Origin: Lascolabacillus massiliensis
Lineage (GTDB): Bacteria > Bacteroidota > Bacteroidia > Bacteroidales > Dysgonomonadaceae
Direction of reading: 5' to 3'
NCBI RefSeq assembly: GCF_001282625.1
Contig: NZ_CTEJ01000001.1
Span: 372,001 to 436,000 of the forward strand
Length of the DNA stretch: 64,000 nucleotides
How positions within the stretch are numbered: the first letter of the stretch is position 1; each line of letters opens with the position of its first letter. Below the pieces are notes generated by a model that was given only the letters and a program-made list of their open reading frames with translations, was not told the DNA's origin and did no database searches. This document shows, one piece after another, positions 1 to 9,421 of this stretch. Both the position numbers and the translations under genes were made by a program.

Positions 1-1048
1 TTGCAAAACATGGTGCATCAGGGTTGATAAAACAAGAGTATGGTGCAGCCTGCATTACTGCCTCTACTATCTCATCAAATGAAACCTGTCTTTCTTTTTC
101 CCACTCTTTTCGGCACTTTTCAATGAGCCACATTCCACAGATGTTTTTCAAAAGCCTAATTGAACCATCTGCACCTCCCTCATTTGTGAAATTAAGATTA
201 TATGTAACTTCGTTAACCACAGGCTGTTTTGACTCAATCCCCATCAAAGACCATGTTCCTGAACTCAGGTATGCAAAATTCTCATCCTCAGCGGGTACAG
301 CCAGAACTGCAGATGCTGTATCGTGACCTGCAACAGCAACAACTTTAATGCCTCTTTGCCCTGTAGCTTTTATTACAGAACTGTTTGTTTCACCAATTAT
401 GGTACCGGAATAGACTATTGGTGCAAAATTATCTTTAGATAGTCCCACAGATTCAAGTAGTTCCATATCAAAATCTCTTGAATAAGGATTTAGAAGCTGA
501 GATGTAGAGGCAATAGTATATTCTGTTACCATTTTTCCTGATAACATATATGATAGTGCATCTGGCATAAACAAAACTTTATCTATTACTCTATTTATAG
601 ATGTTTTTTCATGTAATTGTGTGTCAAGCTGAAACAGAGTATTGAAATCCATGATTTGTATACCTGTTTTCATATATAGCTTCTCTTTATTAATTTTCCC
701 GAAATATCTTTCAGGAGCTCCTCTTAAGTTGGTGTTTCTGTATGCAGATGGCATTCCGAGAGCTTTGCCGTCATTTCCAAAACAGACATAATCCACTCCC
801 CATGTGTCAATTCCAATAGACTTTATCTCGATACCCATTGATTTGACCTTTTTTATAGAATCGATTATCTGGATATACAGATAAAGTATATCCCAATAAA
901 TAAAGCCATTTACTTCGATCATTGGGTTAGGAAAACGGGTAACTTCACTAAACTCAATTTTTTCGCTTTGTATGGTGCCAAGCAATGCCCTGCCACTTCC
1001 GGCCCCAATATCAATAGCTAAAAAATAATGTAATATGTCACTGTTCAT
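1..1048 (-). CDS. FGGY-family ketose kinase, rhamnulokinase/L-fuculokinase type (3' end cut by window edge)
   Basis: I translated this from the minus strand: it opens at ATG 1048 and stays open to base 1, giving about 349 residues of a family that is normally 460-490 long, so the C-terminal part of the ATP-binding domain is missing. The N-terminus carries the FGGY phosphate motif (AIDIGAGSGR, residues about 11-20), then the IGIDTWGVDY block typical of rhamnulokinase and fuculokinase, and later AGHDTASAV and SSGTWSLMG. It should phosphorylate a ketose such as L-rhamnulose or L-fuculose at C1, feeding a class II aldolase; candidate aldolases lie at 14584 and 17989. It diverges from the glycosidase genes. 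Rhamnulose versus fuculose cannot be settled here; the nearby fucosidase makes L-fuculose a reasonable alternative. Confidence 0.85.
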   Translation of the reverse strand, partial: MNSDILHYFLAIDIGAGSGRALLGTIQSEKIEFSEVTRFPNPMIEVNGFIYWDILYLYIQIIDSIKKVKSMGIEIKSIGIDTWGVDYVCFGNDGKALGMPSAYRNTNLRGAPERYFGKINKEKLYMKTGIQIMDFNTLFQLDTQLHEKTSINRVIDKVLFMPDALSYMLSGKMVTEYTIASTSQLLNPYSRDFDMELLESVGLSKDNFAPIVYSGTIIGETNSSVIKATGQRGIKVVAVAGHDTASAVLAVPAEDENFAYLSSGTWSLMGIESKQPVVNEVTYNLNFTNEGGADGSIRLLKNICGMWLIEKCRKEWEKERQVSFDEIVEAVMQAAPYSCFINPDAPCFA

Positions 1049-1085
1049 GATGAGGTTAAATGATGAAATATATAAATTACGAATA

Positions 1086-1093
1086 CAAACATA
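1086..1093 (-). promoter_or_regulatory. -7 promoter box for the ketose kinase
   Basis: On the minus strand this reads TATGTTTG, a match to the Bacteroidota -7 consensus TAnnTTTG, 37 bases upstream of the kinase start codon. No clear -33 TTTG lies at the usual spacing, so this is a motif-based prediction only. Confidence 0.4.
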
Positions 1094-1173
1094 CAATAAA
1101 TATCAATTTGCTTTATTTAAGAATTGATTTAATGACTGTGCTTTTTGATAAAACATAAGATAGGTTTTAATCT

Positions 1174-1202
1174 GTTCTTACTTTGTTCTTACCTGGTTCT
1201 TA
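1174..1202 (+). repeat. Three phased GTTCTTA direct repeats (possible operator)
   Basis: GTTCTTA occurs at 1174-1180, 1185-1191 and 1196-1202, so the copies start exactly 11 bases apart, about one helical turn. A protein bound to all three would contact one face of the DNA. The site lies between the divergent kinase and glycosidase promoters. That it is an operator is inference from spacing and position. Confidence 0.45.
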
Positions 1203-1329
1203 TAAGCTTCTTTTAAATAAGAAGAATATTAGAGTTTAGAAACCTCTTTTTCAGAACTAAATTTGCATTAGAGAGGTTTGATATTACACCCTTAAATGAG
1301 AATAAAAATATTTTGAAGAAAATGATTAC

Positions 1330-1337
1330 TATATTTG
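1330..1337 (+). promoter_or_regulatory. -7 promoter box for the glycosidase genes
   Basis: TATATTTG matches the Bacteroidota -7 consensus TAnnTTTG and lies 47 bases upstream of the GH110 start codon. A TTTG at 1312-1315 is only 14 bases upstream, shorter than the usual 19-21, so the -33 element is uncertain. Confidence 0.45.
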
Positions 1338-1384
1338 TATTAATTTATAATTAATGACTGCGCATAAACTAAAATAATTAAATT

Positions 1385-3241
1385 ATGAAACAGGCTTATT
1401 TAATATTATTATTTATCGGTCTTCTTTCTGTATCCGGCTGCAAAAATCCTTCAATAACATTATCTATTGCAGATTTCGGAGCTAAACCCGACTCAAGGGA
1501 GAATGCATCAATTTATGCACAAAGATTAATCGCAAGATTACAGGAAGTGGAAAATAATAATCATGTTACTGTTACTTTTCCTAAAGGTGTTTATCATTTT
1601 TATGAGGATAGTGCATTTGTAAGAGAGTATTATATCTCAAATCACGATCAAGATAATCCAAAAAAGGTGGGGTTTGCCCTTGAAAACCTAAATAATATCA
1701 CAATAGATGGTCAAGGTTCAGAGTTTATATTTCATGGTAGGATGGTGCCATTTTCTTTATTGAATTCAAAAAATATTTCACTTAAAAACTTTTCAATTGA
1801 TTTCGAAGTGCCGGCGCTTCGACAGTTGAATGTACTCGAAGTAAATAAAGAAAAAGATGAGCTTATAGCGGAAATATACCCCGGAGGTAACTATCGAATA
1901 GAAAATGGAAGATTAATATTTGTAGGTGAAACATATGAAATTGCTCCTGTGGCTTCGATGTCATTCAGAGAGGATAAAAGACTTACATATCTACGTCGCG
2001 ATTTAAGTTTTAACCCTGAGTCGGTAACCGAGCAATCACCCAATATATTAAGTATTAAAGGGTGGTATCAGGTTAATGAGACTTCTCCCGGAGAGAGACT
2101 TGTTTTAAGATCATATTATCGTCCCACACCAGGCATTTTTATTAGTGAATGCCTTGATACATTTATTGAGAATGTAACAGTACATTACGCTGAAGGAATG
2201 GGTCTGCTGGCTCAAATGAGCGAAAATATAACGCTTGATGGGTTTAATGTATCACTCAGAGGTGATGATGATCTGAGATATTTTACCACTCAGGCTGATG
2301 CAACACATTTTTCTGCTTGTAAGGGGGTAATTATTTCAAAGAATGGTCTTTATGAAGCCATGGCAGATGATGCCATTAATGTACATGGTACTTACCTTAG
2401 AATTACCAAAAGAGTAGATGATCATACTATTCAGGCAAGATACATGCATCCTCAGGCATGGGGTTTTAAATGGGCAGAAGAGGGTGATCAGGTTCAGTTT
2501 GTAGAGTCGGAAAGGATGGAATTGGTGGACAATAGTAATAATACTGTAACATCTATAAAAGCTATTGATAAACCAACCGAATTTGGAGCTAAGGAATTTG
2601 AAATAACATTTTCAGAACCACTGCCTATGGAGATTTCAGAGGAGGGAAAATTTGGCATAGAGAATCTGACATGGACCCCGGAGGTTACTTTCTCAGATAA
2701 TGTAGTGCGTAATAACAGGGCAAGAGGAGCTCTCTTTAGTACTCCAAAACGTGTTGTTTGTGAAAACAATCTGTTTGATCATACACATGGAACTGCAATT
2801 CTGCTTTGCGGCGACTGTAACGGTTGGTTCGAAACAGGTGCTTGTAAAGAGGTAATAATTCGCAATAATCACTTTGTAAATGCTTTGACAGCAAATTATC
2901 AGTTTACAAATGCGGTGATCTCTATTTATCCTGAGATTCCAAACCTTGAAGATCAGGGAAAATATTTTCATTCAGGGATAGTAATAGAAGATAATACTTT
3001 TGAGATGTTTGACAGTCCCATCCTTTATGCAAAATCGACAGATGGACTTATATTCAGAAATAATTCTGTTATCAGAAATAATGAATTTGAGCCGTTTCAC
3101 TGGAATAAACATATGTTTTTCTTCGAGAAAGTAAATAATATCTCAATTGAAGGGAATCAGTTTGAAAATGGTTTTGATAAAGATAATGATGTCAGAGTTG
3201 AACTTTCTGATGAGAAAAGTGTAATTTTATCAGATAATTAA
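1385..3241 (+). CDS. GH110 exo-alpha-1,3-galactosidase, lipoprotein
   Basis: A 618-residue right-handed beta-helix enzyme predicted to remove terminal alpha-1,3-linked galactose. The N-terminus is a lipoprotein signal ending in a lipobox (LSVSGC, Cys19), so it should be anchored in a membrane, probably facing the periplasm or surface. The first domain has the family block IADFGAKPDS, and the core has ADATHF followed by MADDAINVHG. Asp305, Asp328 and Asp329 have the same spacing (23 and 1) as the three catalytic Asp residues I recall for characterised GH110 enzymes, which supports an active enzyme. It is first in a same-strand run with a fucosidase and a GH3 enzyme. GH110 members are known to act on blood-group B-type glycans and on algal alpha-1,3-galactans; the sequence does not decide between them. 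Confidence 0.87.
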   Translation: MKQAYLILLFIGLLSVSGCKNPSITLSIADFGAKPDSRENASIYAQRLIARLQEVENNNHVTVTFPKGVYHFYEDSAFVREYYISNHDQDNPKKVGFALENLNNITIDGQGSEFIFHGRMVPFSLLNSKNISLKNFSIDFEVPALRQLNVLEVNKEKDELIAEIYPGGNYRIENGRLIFVGETYEIAPVASMSFREDKRLTYLRRDLSFNPESVTEQSPNILSIKGWYQVNETSPGERLVLRSYYRPTPGIFISECLDTFIENVTVHYAEGMGLLAQMSENITLDGFNVSLRGDDDLRYFTTQADATHFSACKGVIISKNGLYEAMADDAINVHGTYLRITKRVDDHTIQARYMHPQAWGFKWAEEGDQVQFVESERMELVDNSNNTVTSIKAIDKPTEFGAKEFEITFSEPLPMEISEEGKFGIENLTWTPEVTFSDNVVRNNRARGALFSTPKRVVCENNLFDHTHGTAILLCGDCNGWFETGACKEVIIRNNHFVNALTANYQFTNAVISIYPEIPNLEDQGKYFHSGIVIEDNTFEMFDSPILYAKSTDGLIFRNNSVIRNNEFEPFHWNKHMFFFEKVNNISIEGNQFENGFDKDNDVRVELSDEKSVILSDN

Positions 3242-3320
3242 AAAAGTACTCATTTTAGACAACTATAACTACCATATAAGATATTCAGGATTATTCAGAT
3301 ACAAAAAACAGATAAGAGAG

Positions 3321-5546
3321 ATGAGGAAAAATACTTTATTCATAGTGGGATATTTTTTATTGATATTTCAAATCTATTCTCAGAACAATATTACTCCACA
3401 GAATACAATAAAGATAGAAAGAGGTGAATCCAAAGAGTCGATAATCTATAAAGCTGCACATGTTGTTCCAACTGCAAATCAGCTGGATGCATTAAGAAAT
3501 GAATTTATTGCCTTTATTCATTTTGGTCCCAATACATTTACAAGAATGGAGTGGGGCAACGGTATGGAAGATCCTGCAGTTTTTGATCTGAAAACCGTTG
3601 ATACAGACCAGTGGTGCCGCTCCATGAAAGATGCAGGTATGAAGATGGTTATTCTTACTGTAAAGCATCATGATGGTTTTGTATTATGGCAAAGCCGATA
3701 TACTGATCATGGGATAATGTCGACTGGTTTTCAGAATGGAAAAGGGGATATACTTAGAGAACTTTCAAAATCATGTAAGAAATATGGGCTGAAACTGGGT
3801 GTTTATCTCTCACCTGCTGATTTATTCCAGATAGAAAATCCAGACGGACTCTATGGCAATCTTAGCAAATACACAAAAAGGACTATACCACGTGAAGTTC
3901 CGGGTCGCCCTTTTAAAAATAAAACTAAATTTGAGTTTGTAGTTGATGATTACAACGAATATTTTTTGAATCAATTATTTGAGATACTGACTGAATATGG
4001 CGAGATTCATGAGGTTTGGTTTGATGGAGCACATCCCAAAAGAAAAGGGGGACAAACTTACAACTATGCTGCCTGGAGAGAGTTGATTCATACTCTTGCC
4101 CCAAAAGCTGTAATATTTGGTCGTGAAGATATCAGATGGTGTGGTAATGAAGCTGGTGGCACAAGAGATACAGAAATTAACGTGGTAGCTTATGAGGTTA
4201 ATCCTGATACAGCATCTGTTTTTCATGATATGACAGCAGAAGATTTAGGTTCTCGTGAAATTATATATAATGCTAACTATCTACACTATCAGCCGGCAGA
4301 AACAAATACTTCTATAAGAGAGGGCTGGTTTTATCGAGATGATACTAATCAAAAGGTAAGAAGTGCTGATGATGTATTTGATATTTACGAACGTTCGGTT
4401 GGGGGTAATTCAATTTTCCTCTTGAATATTCCACCAAATCGTGAAGGTGAATTTTCATCCAGAGATATTGAGGTATTAAAAGATGTGGGCAGTCGTATTC
4501 GTGAGACTTATGATGTAAACCTATTAGAGGGAGCCAAAGGTCCGATTGAACTGCTTGACGGAAACCAGGATACCTATTTGTTACTGGAAAATGGTGTCGA
4601 TGAGTTTGTTATAATATTGAATGGGGAAAAGACTATTAATCGTATTATGCTTCAAGAGGCCATAGCAACTCATAGTGAGCGTGTTGAAAAACATGCTGTA
4701 GATGCATGGGTAGATAATGAATGGAGAGAGATTGCAGTTGCTTCTAATATTGGATACAAGCGTATATTGAGATTTCCTGAAGTTACAACAAGTAAAATAA
4801 GGGTGCGTGTTTTGGAATCAAGATTAACGCCTGCAATTAGTCATATTTCCGCTCATTATTATAAAACCAGACCTCCTCAGCTTGATTTTAGTAGAGATAA
4901 AGATGGCGTGGTCACAATCGCCCCAATGCAAACTGTATTCAACTGGAATCCAATAGGAGAAAATGCTGCAGATAATCTGAATACAGGATATGAAGTCTAC
5001 TACACTCTTGATGGTTCTGAGCCAACTCTGAATTCTGCAAAATATGAATCTCCGCTGAAAGTTGAATATAAAACACTTAAAGCAGCTTCATACATTAACA
5101 ATGCAAGAGGTGCTGTTCGCAGTGAAGATTTTGGTGTTGTAAAAAGAGACTGGGCGCTGATTGGTGTTAGTAGTCAGGTGAATAACCGACCAGCATTGAA
5201 TGCATTTGATGCAGTTAAACGAACTTACTGGCAATCTGAAGAGAGTACTGAAAATCCATTTATCTCTCTGGATCTGGGTGAGAAATATCTGTTAAAAGCC
5301 TTTACTTATACTCCACAGACTTTTCATTCTAATGGTATGATGGCAAGTGGCGAAATTCAGATAAGTGAAAATGGTACAACCTGGGATACAGTTGAGAAGT
5401 TTGAGTTTGGTAATCTTATAAATGACCCTACACCACGCACACACTATTTTGAAAAGCCTGTAACTACAAGATATATACGTTTGTTAGTAACAGGTATTGC
5501 AGGGGTTGAAAAGTATGTAACAATTAGTGAAATCGATTTCTTGTAA
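3321..5546 (+). CDS. GH29 alpha-L-fucosidase with C-terminal carbohydrate-binding domains
   Basis: A 741-residue secreted enzyme with an N-terminal signal peptide ending near IYSQ. The catalytic TIM barrel fills roughly residues 50-390, with FIHFGPNTF, VKHHDGFVLW and the nucleophile motif VWFDGA (Asp235). It should hydrolyse alpha-L-fucosides. Downstream are a galactose-binding-like region (about 400-510), a chitobiase-C-terminal-like module with YYTLDGSEPT (about 550-600) and a last F5/8 type C (discoidin) module to the end; these probably bind glycan. It lies 79 bases after the GH110 gene and before a GH3 gene. Linkage preference (alpha-1,2, 1,3 or 1,4) cannot be read from the sequence. ATG 3321 is chosen because the signal peptide starts there. 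Confidence 0.87.
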   Translation: MRKNTLFIVGYFLLIFQIYSQNNITPQNTIKIERGESKESIIYKAAHVVPTANQLDALRNEFIAFIHFGPNTFTRMEWGNGMEDPAVFDLKTVDTDQWCRSMKDAGMKMVILTVKHHDGFVLWQSRYTDHGIMSTGFQNGKGDILRELSKSCKKYGLKLGVYLSPADLFQIENPDGLYGNLSKYTKRTIPREVPGRPFKNKTKFEFVVDDYNEYFLNQLFEILTEYGEIHEVWFDGAHPKRKGGQTYNYAAWRELIHTLAPKAVIFGREDIRWCGNEAGGTRDTEINVVAYEVNPDTASVFHDMTAEDLGSREIIYNANYLHYQPAETNTSIREGWFYRDDTNQKVRSADDVFDIYERSVGGNSIFLLNIPPNREGEFSSRDIEVLKDVGSRIRETYDVNLLEGAKGPIELLDGNQDTYLLLENGVDEFVIILNGEKTINRIMLQEAIATHSERVEKHAVDAWVDNEWREIAVASNIGYKRILRFPEVTTSKIRVRVLESRLTPAISHISAHYYKTRPPQLDFSRDKDGVVTIAPMQTVFNWNPIGENAADNLNTGYEVYYTLDGSEPTLNSAKYESPLKVEYKTLKAASYINNARGAVRSEDFGVVKRDWALIGVSSQVNNRPALNAFDAVKRTYWQSEESTENPFISLDLGEKYLLKAFTYTPQTFHSNGMMASGEIQISENGTTWDTVEKFEFGNLINDPTPRTHYFEKPVTTRYIRLLVTGIAGVEKYVTISEIDFL

Positions 5547-5585
5547 CGAATAATATTATCCAGAATATAATACGTACATATAATA

Positions 5586-7934
5586 ATGAATAAATTATTA
5601 CACCTGATTATCATTTTATTCTTATGTACAGTTAGTCGAAATCTACTGTCTCAGGAACTTTATAAAGATCCTGACAGAACAACAGATGAAAGAATAGCAG
5701 ATCTGTTAAGCAGGATGACTACGGAAGAGAAGATAGGTCAGTTGTGTTTTCCCACCGGATGGGAGATGTATAGAAAGATTGACGACCATACTGCTGTTCC
5801 CGCTGAAAGTTTTATTGAAAGAATGCAAAAAACTCCCATTGGGGGTTTTTGGGCTACCCTGAGAGCTGATCCATGGACTCAAAAGACGTTGTCAAATGGA
5901 TTAAACCCCAAACTGTCTGCCAAAGCGCTGAATAGTTTGCAAAGATTTGCTGTAGAAGAGACCAGACTTGGTATTCCTCTATTATTTGCAGAAGAGTGTA
6001 TGCACGGACACATGGCTATAGGTACAACAGTTTTTCCTACCGGTCTGGGACAAGGCAGTACATGGAACCCTCAACTTATACAGGAAATGGCTGGGGTTAT
6101 TGCATTGGAAACCAGACTACAGGGCGCACATATCGCTTATGGTCCAATTCTTGACCTGGCAAGAGAGTTGAGATGGTCGAGGGTAGAGGAGACATTTGGA
6201 GAGGATCCTGTACTTACGGCAAAACTTGGTGTAGCTTTCGTAAATGGTTTACAGGGAAATGATTTTAAAGATGGAAGACATGTATACTCAACTCCTAAGC
6301 ATTTTGCTGCTTATGGTATACCTTCTGGAGGACATAATGGACAACAGGCTTTTATTGGAGAAAGAGAACTATTCTCGAATCATTTATTGCCTTTCGGAAA
6401 GGTTGCAGAAGCCGGAGTAAAAACAATAATGACATCTTACAACTCTATTGATGGTATACCAGCTACTGCACATAAATATCTATTAAAGGATATATTGAGA
6501 GTTGAGTGGGGTTTTGATGGTTTTGTTTTTTCAGATCTTGGCAGTATAGAAGGTATTGCAGGAACTCATCGTGCAGCAAAGTCTGTGAAACATGCAGCAG
6601 CTTTGTCTTTGAAAGCAGGTGTTGATGCTGATCTTGGAGGTAATGCGTATAGCAAAAATCTTATTTCTGCTTTGGATGAGGGACTTGTCTCTATGTCGGA
6701 CATTGATAATGCTGTTGTTAATATATTAAGACTTAAATTTGAAATGGGTCTGTTTGAGAATCCATATGTTGATACCATTAAAGCCTCTCAAAAAGTCAGA
6801 AATGAAAAACATATTAAACTGTCAAGAGAGGTTGCAAGACAAGGAATAGTTCTGTTGAAAAACTGCAATAATATATTACCACTGAAAAAAGATATAGGGT
6901 CAATTGCTGTGATTGGTCCCAATGCCGATAATATTTATAACCAACTGGGAGATTATACTGCTCCTCAGGAAAGGAGTAATATTGTTACAGTGCTCGACGG
7001 AATAAAAAATGCTGTAAATGAAAAAACATCTGTTTACTACACAAAAGGATGTGATATAAGGGATACAACTGAAACCAACATTCAGGAAGCAGTTGATATA
7101 GCTAATAAGTCAGATGTAGTTATTCTTGTTGTTGGAGGATCAAGTGCAAGGGATTTTAAAACTGAATATATTGAAACAGGTGCAGCAACTATTACTGGAG
7201 CCGTCAATGAGAAGATTTCAGATATGGAATCGGGTGAAGGGTTCGACAGAAGTAGTCTTGACCTGCTGGGTGATCAGGAAAAGCTAATATCAGAAATTGC
7301 AAATACCGGAAAACCATTAATTGTCATCTATATTCAGGGTCGCCCCTTAAACATGAATAACGCATCAGAAAAAGCTGCCGCATTGCTTTCTGCATGGTAT
7401 CCCGGGCAAGAGGGCGGAAATGCTGTTGCAGACATTCTTTTTGGAGATTACAACCCCTCGGGACGATTACCGGTTTCAGTTCCTCGCTCTGTTGGGCAGT
7501 TGCCAGTTTATTACTCATTAGGCAGACAGGCTGATTATGTAGAAGAGAGCAGCTCACCCTTATATCCATTTGGTTATGGATTAAGTTATACCAATTTTGA
7601 GTATAGTGACTTGGAAGTTAATAATGAAAATAATATTATAAAAGTCAGGTGTACAATCTCAAACATTGGCAACTTTGATGGTGAAGAGGTTGTTCAGCTC
7701 TACATACGAGATAATATAAGTACAGTATATACACCTCCGATTCAATTAAAAGACTTTAAGAAGATAAATGTAAAGAAAGGAGAATATGAAACAGTAGAAT
7801 TTATTCTTTCTTTTGACGATCTTGCATTGTATGATTCTAATATGATGAGGGTAGTTGAACCGGGTGAGTTTTCAATTATGATAGGATCTTCATCAAATAG
7901 CATTCATCTGAAAGGTAATTTCACAATAGATTAA
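5586..7934 (+). CDS. GH3 beta-glycosidase (beta-glucosidase/beta-xylosidase type)
   Basis: A 782-residue exported glycoside hydrolase with an N-terminal signal peptide (hydrophobic core to about residue 20, ending LLSQ). The GH3 N-terminal barrel carries TPKHFAAYG and the nucleophile region FVFSDLGSIEG with Asp317; the usual residue after this Asp is Trp, and here it is Leu. The C-terminal sandwich has SGEGFDRSSL, with the probable acid/base Glu, and the protein ends in a fibronectin-III-like domain after YPFGYGLSYT. It should remove terminal beta-linked sugars in the periplasm. It is the last of three consecutive glycosidases and 132 bases upstream of the E2 gene. Exact sugar specificity is not determinable. 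Confidence 0.87.
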   Translation: MNKLLHLIIILFLCTVSRNLLSQELYKDPDRTTDERIADLLSRMTTEEKIGQLCFPTGWEMYRKIDDHTAVPAESFIERMQKTPIGGFWATLRADPWTQKTLSNGLNPKLSAKALNSLQRFAVEETRLGIPLLFAEECMHGHMAIGTTVFPTGLGQGSTWNPQLIQEMAGVIALETRLQGAHIAYGPILDLARELRWSRVEETFGEDPVLTAKLGVAFVNGLQGNDFKDGRHVYSTPKHFAAYGIPSGGHNGQQAFIGERELFSNHLLPFGKVAEAGVKTIMTSYNSIDGIPATAHKYLLKDILRVEWGFDGFVFSDLGSIEGIAGTHRAAKSVKHAAALSLKAGVDADLGGNAYSKNLISALDEGLVSMSDIDNAVVNILRLKFEMGLFENPYVDTIKASQKVRNEKHIKLSREVARQGIVLLKNCNNILPLKKDIGSIAVIGPNADNIYNQLGDYTAPQERSNIVTVLDGIKNAVNEKTSVYYTKGCDIRDTTETNIQEAVDIANKSDVVILVVGGSSARDFKTEYIETGAATITGAVNEKISDMESGEGFDRSSLDLLGDQEKLISEIANTGKPLIVIYIQGRPLNMNNASEKAAALLSAWYPGQEGGNAVADILFGDYNPSGRLPVSVPRSVGQLPVYYSLGRQADYVEESSSPLYPFGYGLSYTNFEYSDLEVNNENNIIKVRCTISNIGNFDGEEVVQLYIRDNISTVYTPPIQLKDFKKINVKKGEYETVEFILSFDDLALYDSNMMRVVEPGEFSIMIGSSSNSIHLKGNFTID

Positions 7935-8066
7935 AAAAGGTGAACATCATTTGATGCAGAGGAGCATGATATCAAAAATCATAGCATAAAAATCAATAAT
8001 TGTATACGACATAGGTCTTAATTGAATACTTTTGCTATACTTCTTTGTTTCTTAAATTCATTAATA

Positions 8067-9401
8067 ATGGCAACTATTGTAATAATGCCCAAACAGGGCC
8101 AGTCGGTTGAGAGCTGCATAATTACAGAGATAAATAAAAACACAGGTGACGAAGTAAAAGCAGGTGATATTCTTTTTACCTATGAAACTGATAAAGCATC
8201 TTTTGAAGAGGTGTCACCAGCTGATGGTGTTGTATTGAAGCTATTCTTTAATGAAGGTGATGAAGTGCCTGTCCTGGAGAATATGATGGTTATTGGGGAA
8301 GCTGGAGAAGATATATCAGAACTCGTTAAGAAAAATGAAGTTGTGAATCCTCTATCAGAAGATGTTAATCAAATAGCTGAATCTAGTACAGGAAACATTA
8401 TTCCTGTTAACCAAAATAAGGAAACTGAGGCTGAGTACTTATCTTTAAATATCTCACCACGTGCAAGAAATCTGATTTCCAGAGAAGCAGTTGAACTAAA
8501 AAATATTACAGGAAGTGGTCCCAACGGTAGAATAATTGAAAAGGATGTATTAGAATACTTATCAAATCGTCCTAAGATGACTCCATTGGCAAAACGATTA
8601 GCTGCTGATGAAGGCAAGCAGCCAGTACCAGATGGCACAGGTCTGGCCGGTGCTAACAGAGCAGCTGATTTAGTTAGTTCGGAACATATAGATACTGCTA
8701 ATGATTTCTATGACCGCAAGATATCAAATATGCGCAAAATTATTGCCAAAGCAATGCATAAATCACTGCAAAACTCTGCACAACTAACTCATCACCTGAG
8801 TGCAGATGCCCGTCGTATACTCGAATTGCGCAAACAGGTTAAAGAGGCCTATGACAGCAGTACCTTAAAAGCAAATATTACTCTGAACGATATGGTCTGC
8901 TTTGCTGTTATTAAAGCATTGAAGAAGTTTCCGGAGGTAAATACTCATTTCCTGGATGATATCAAACGTTATTTTAATAAGGTTCATTTAGGATTAGCAG
9001 TTGACACAGACAGAGGATTAATGGTGCCTGTAGTGCGAAATGCAGATGATCTGTCAATTACTGACCTGTCAAACCGTTTTAAAGAAGTTGCAGTTGCATG
9101 CAGAAATGGTAATGTTAATCCTGATATATTATCATCTGAAGCAGGAACATTTACAGTGTCAAACCTTGGAAATTACGGGGTTGAGATGTTTACACCTGTA
9201 ATTAATCTTCCTCAATCAGCAATACTGGGTGTTAATACTATAATTCCCAGACCTAAAGATCTGGGTGACGGAGTTTATGCATTTGTACCTCACATTGGAT
9301 TGAGTCTGACATATGATCACCGTTCACTTGATGGGGGCGAGGCAACCCGTTTTTTAAAGCAGATTGCAATTGAGATAGAGAATTTAGAACTGATATATTA
9401 A
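8067..9401 (+). CDS. 2-oxo acid dehydrogenase E2, dihydrolipoamide acyltransferase
   Basis: This 444-residue E2 transfers an acyl group from lipoyl-lysine to CoA. The N-terminal lipoyl domain (residues 1-80) has YETDKASFEE with lipoyl Lys43. A peripheral subunit-binding domain follows at about 128-166 (ISPRARNLIS, GSGPNGRI). A second, degenerate-looking copy is at about 171-202 (MTPLAKRLAADEG, GTGLAG). The catalytic domain ends with YDHRSLDGGE (His418, Asp422). I chose ATG 8067 over a TTG at 8022 because MATIVIMPK is the normal start of a lipoyl domain and the TTG would add an unrelated hydrophobic tail. E3 and E1 genes follow. Whether the substrate is pyruvate, acetoin or a branched-chain 2-oxo acid is unknown. 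Confidence 0.9.
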   Translation: MATIVIMPKQGQSVESCIITEINKNTGDEVKAGDILFTYETDKASFEEVSPADGVVLKLFFNEGDEVPVLENMMVIGEAGEDISELVKKNEVVNPLSEDVNQIAESSTGNIIPVNQNKETEAEYLSLNISPRARNLISREAVELKNITGSGPNGRIIEKDVLEYLSNRPKMTPLAKRLAADEGKQPVPDGTGLAGANRAADLVSSEHIDTANDFYDRKISNMRKIIAKAMHKSLQNSAQLTHHLSADARRILELRKQVKEAYDSSTLKANITLNDMVCFAVIKALKKFPEVNTHFLDDIKRYFNKVHLGLAVDTDRGLMVPVVRNADDLSITDLSNRFKEVAVACRNGNVNPDILSSEAGTFTVSNLGNYGVEMFTPVINLPQSAILGVNTIIPRPKDLGDGVYAFVPHIGLSLTYDHRSLDGGEATRFLKQIAIEIENLELIY

Positions 9402-9421
9402 TATAAACATATATTTAGAAT

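Larger units (their letters stand above)
1049..1384. other. Divergent intergenic region with control signals
   Basis: This 336-base AT-rich stretch separates the kinase from the GH110 gene and contains no convincing ORF. It holds a -7 box for each direction (1086-1093 and 1330-1337), three GTTCTTA repeats at an exact 11-base period (1174-1202), a short CTTCTT/AAGAAG hairpin near 1207-1225, and an 8-base inverted repeat AAACCTCT (1240-1247) / AGAGGTTT (1272-1279). The layout suggests a shared regulatory region for the two divergent transcripts. Confidence 0.5.

Noticed and set aside
24-326. 100-codon plus-strand ORF
   Set aside because: It runs opposite to the well-supported FGGY kinase reading frame, and its translation has no family-like features.
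8022-8066. TTG start giving 15 extra N-terminal residues on the E2 protein, which look like a short hydrophobic signal
   Set aside because: E2 works in the cytoplasm and the lipoyl domain begins exactly at ATG 8067; the hydrophobic stretch is untranslated AT-rich DNA.
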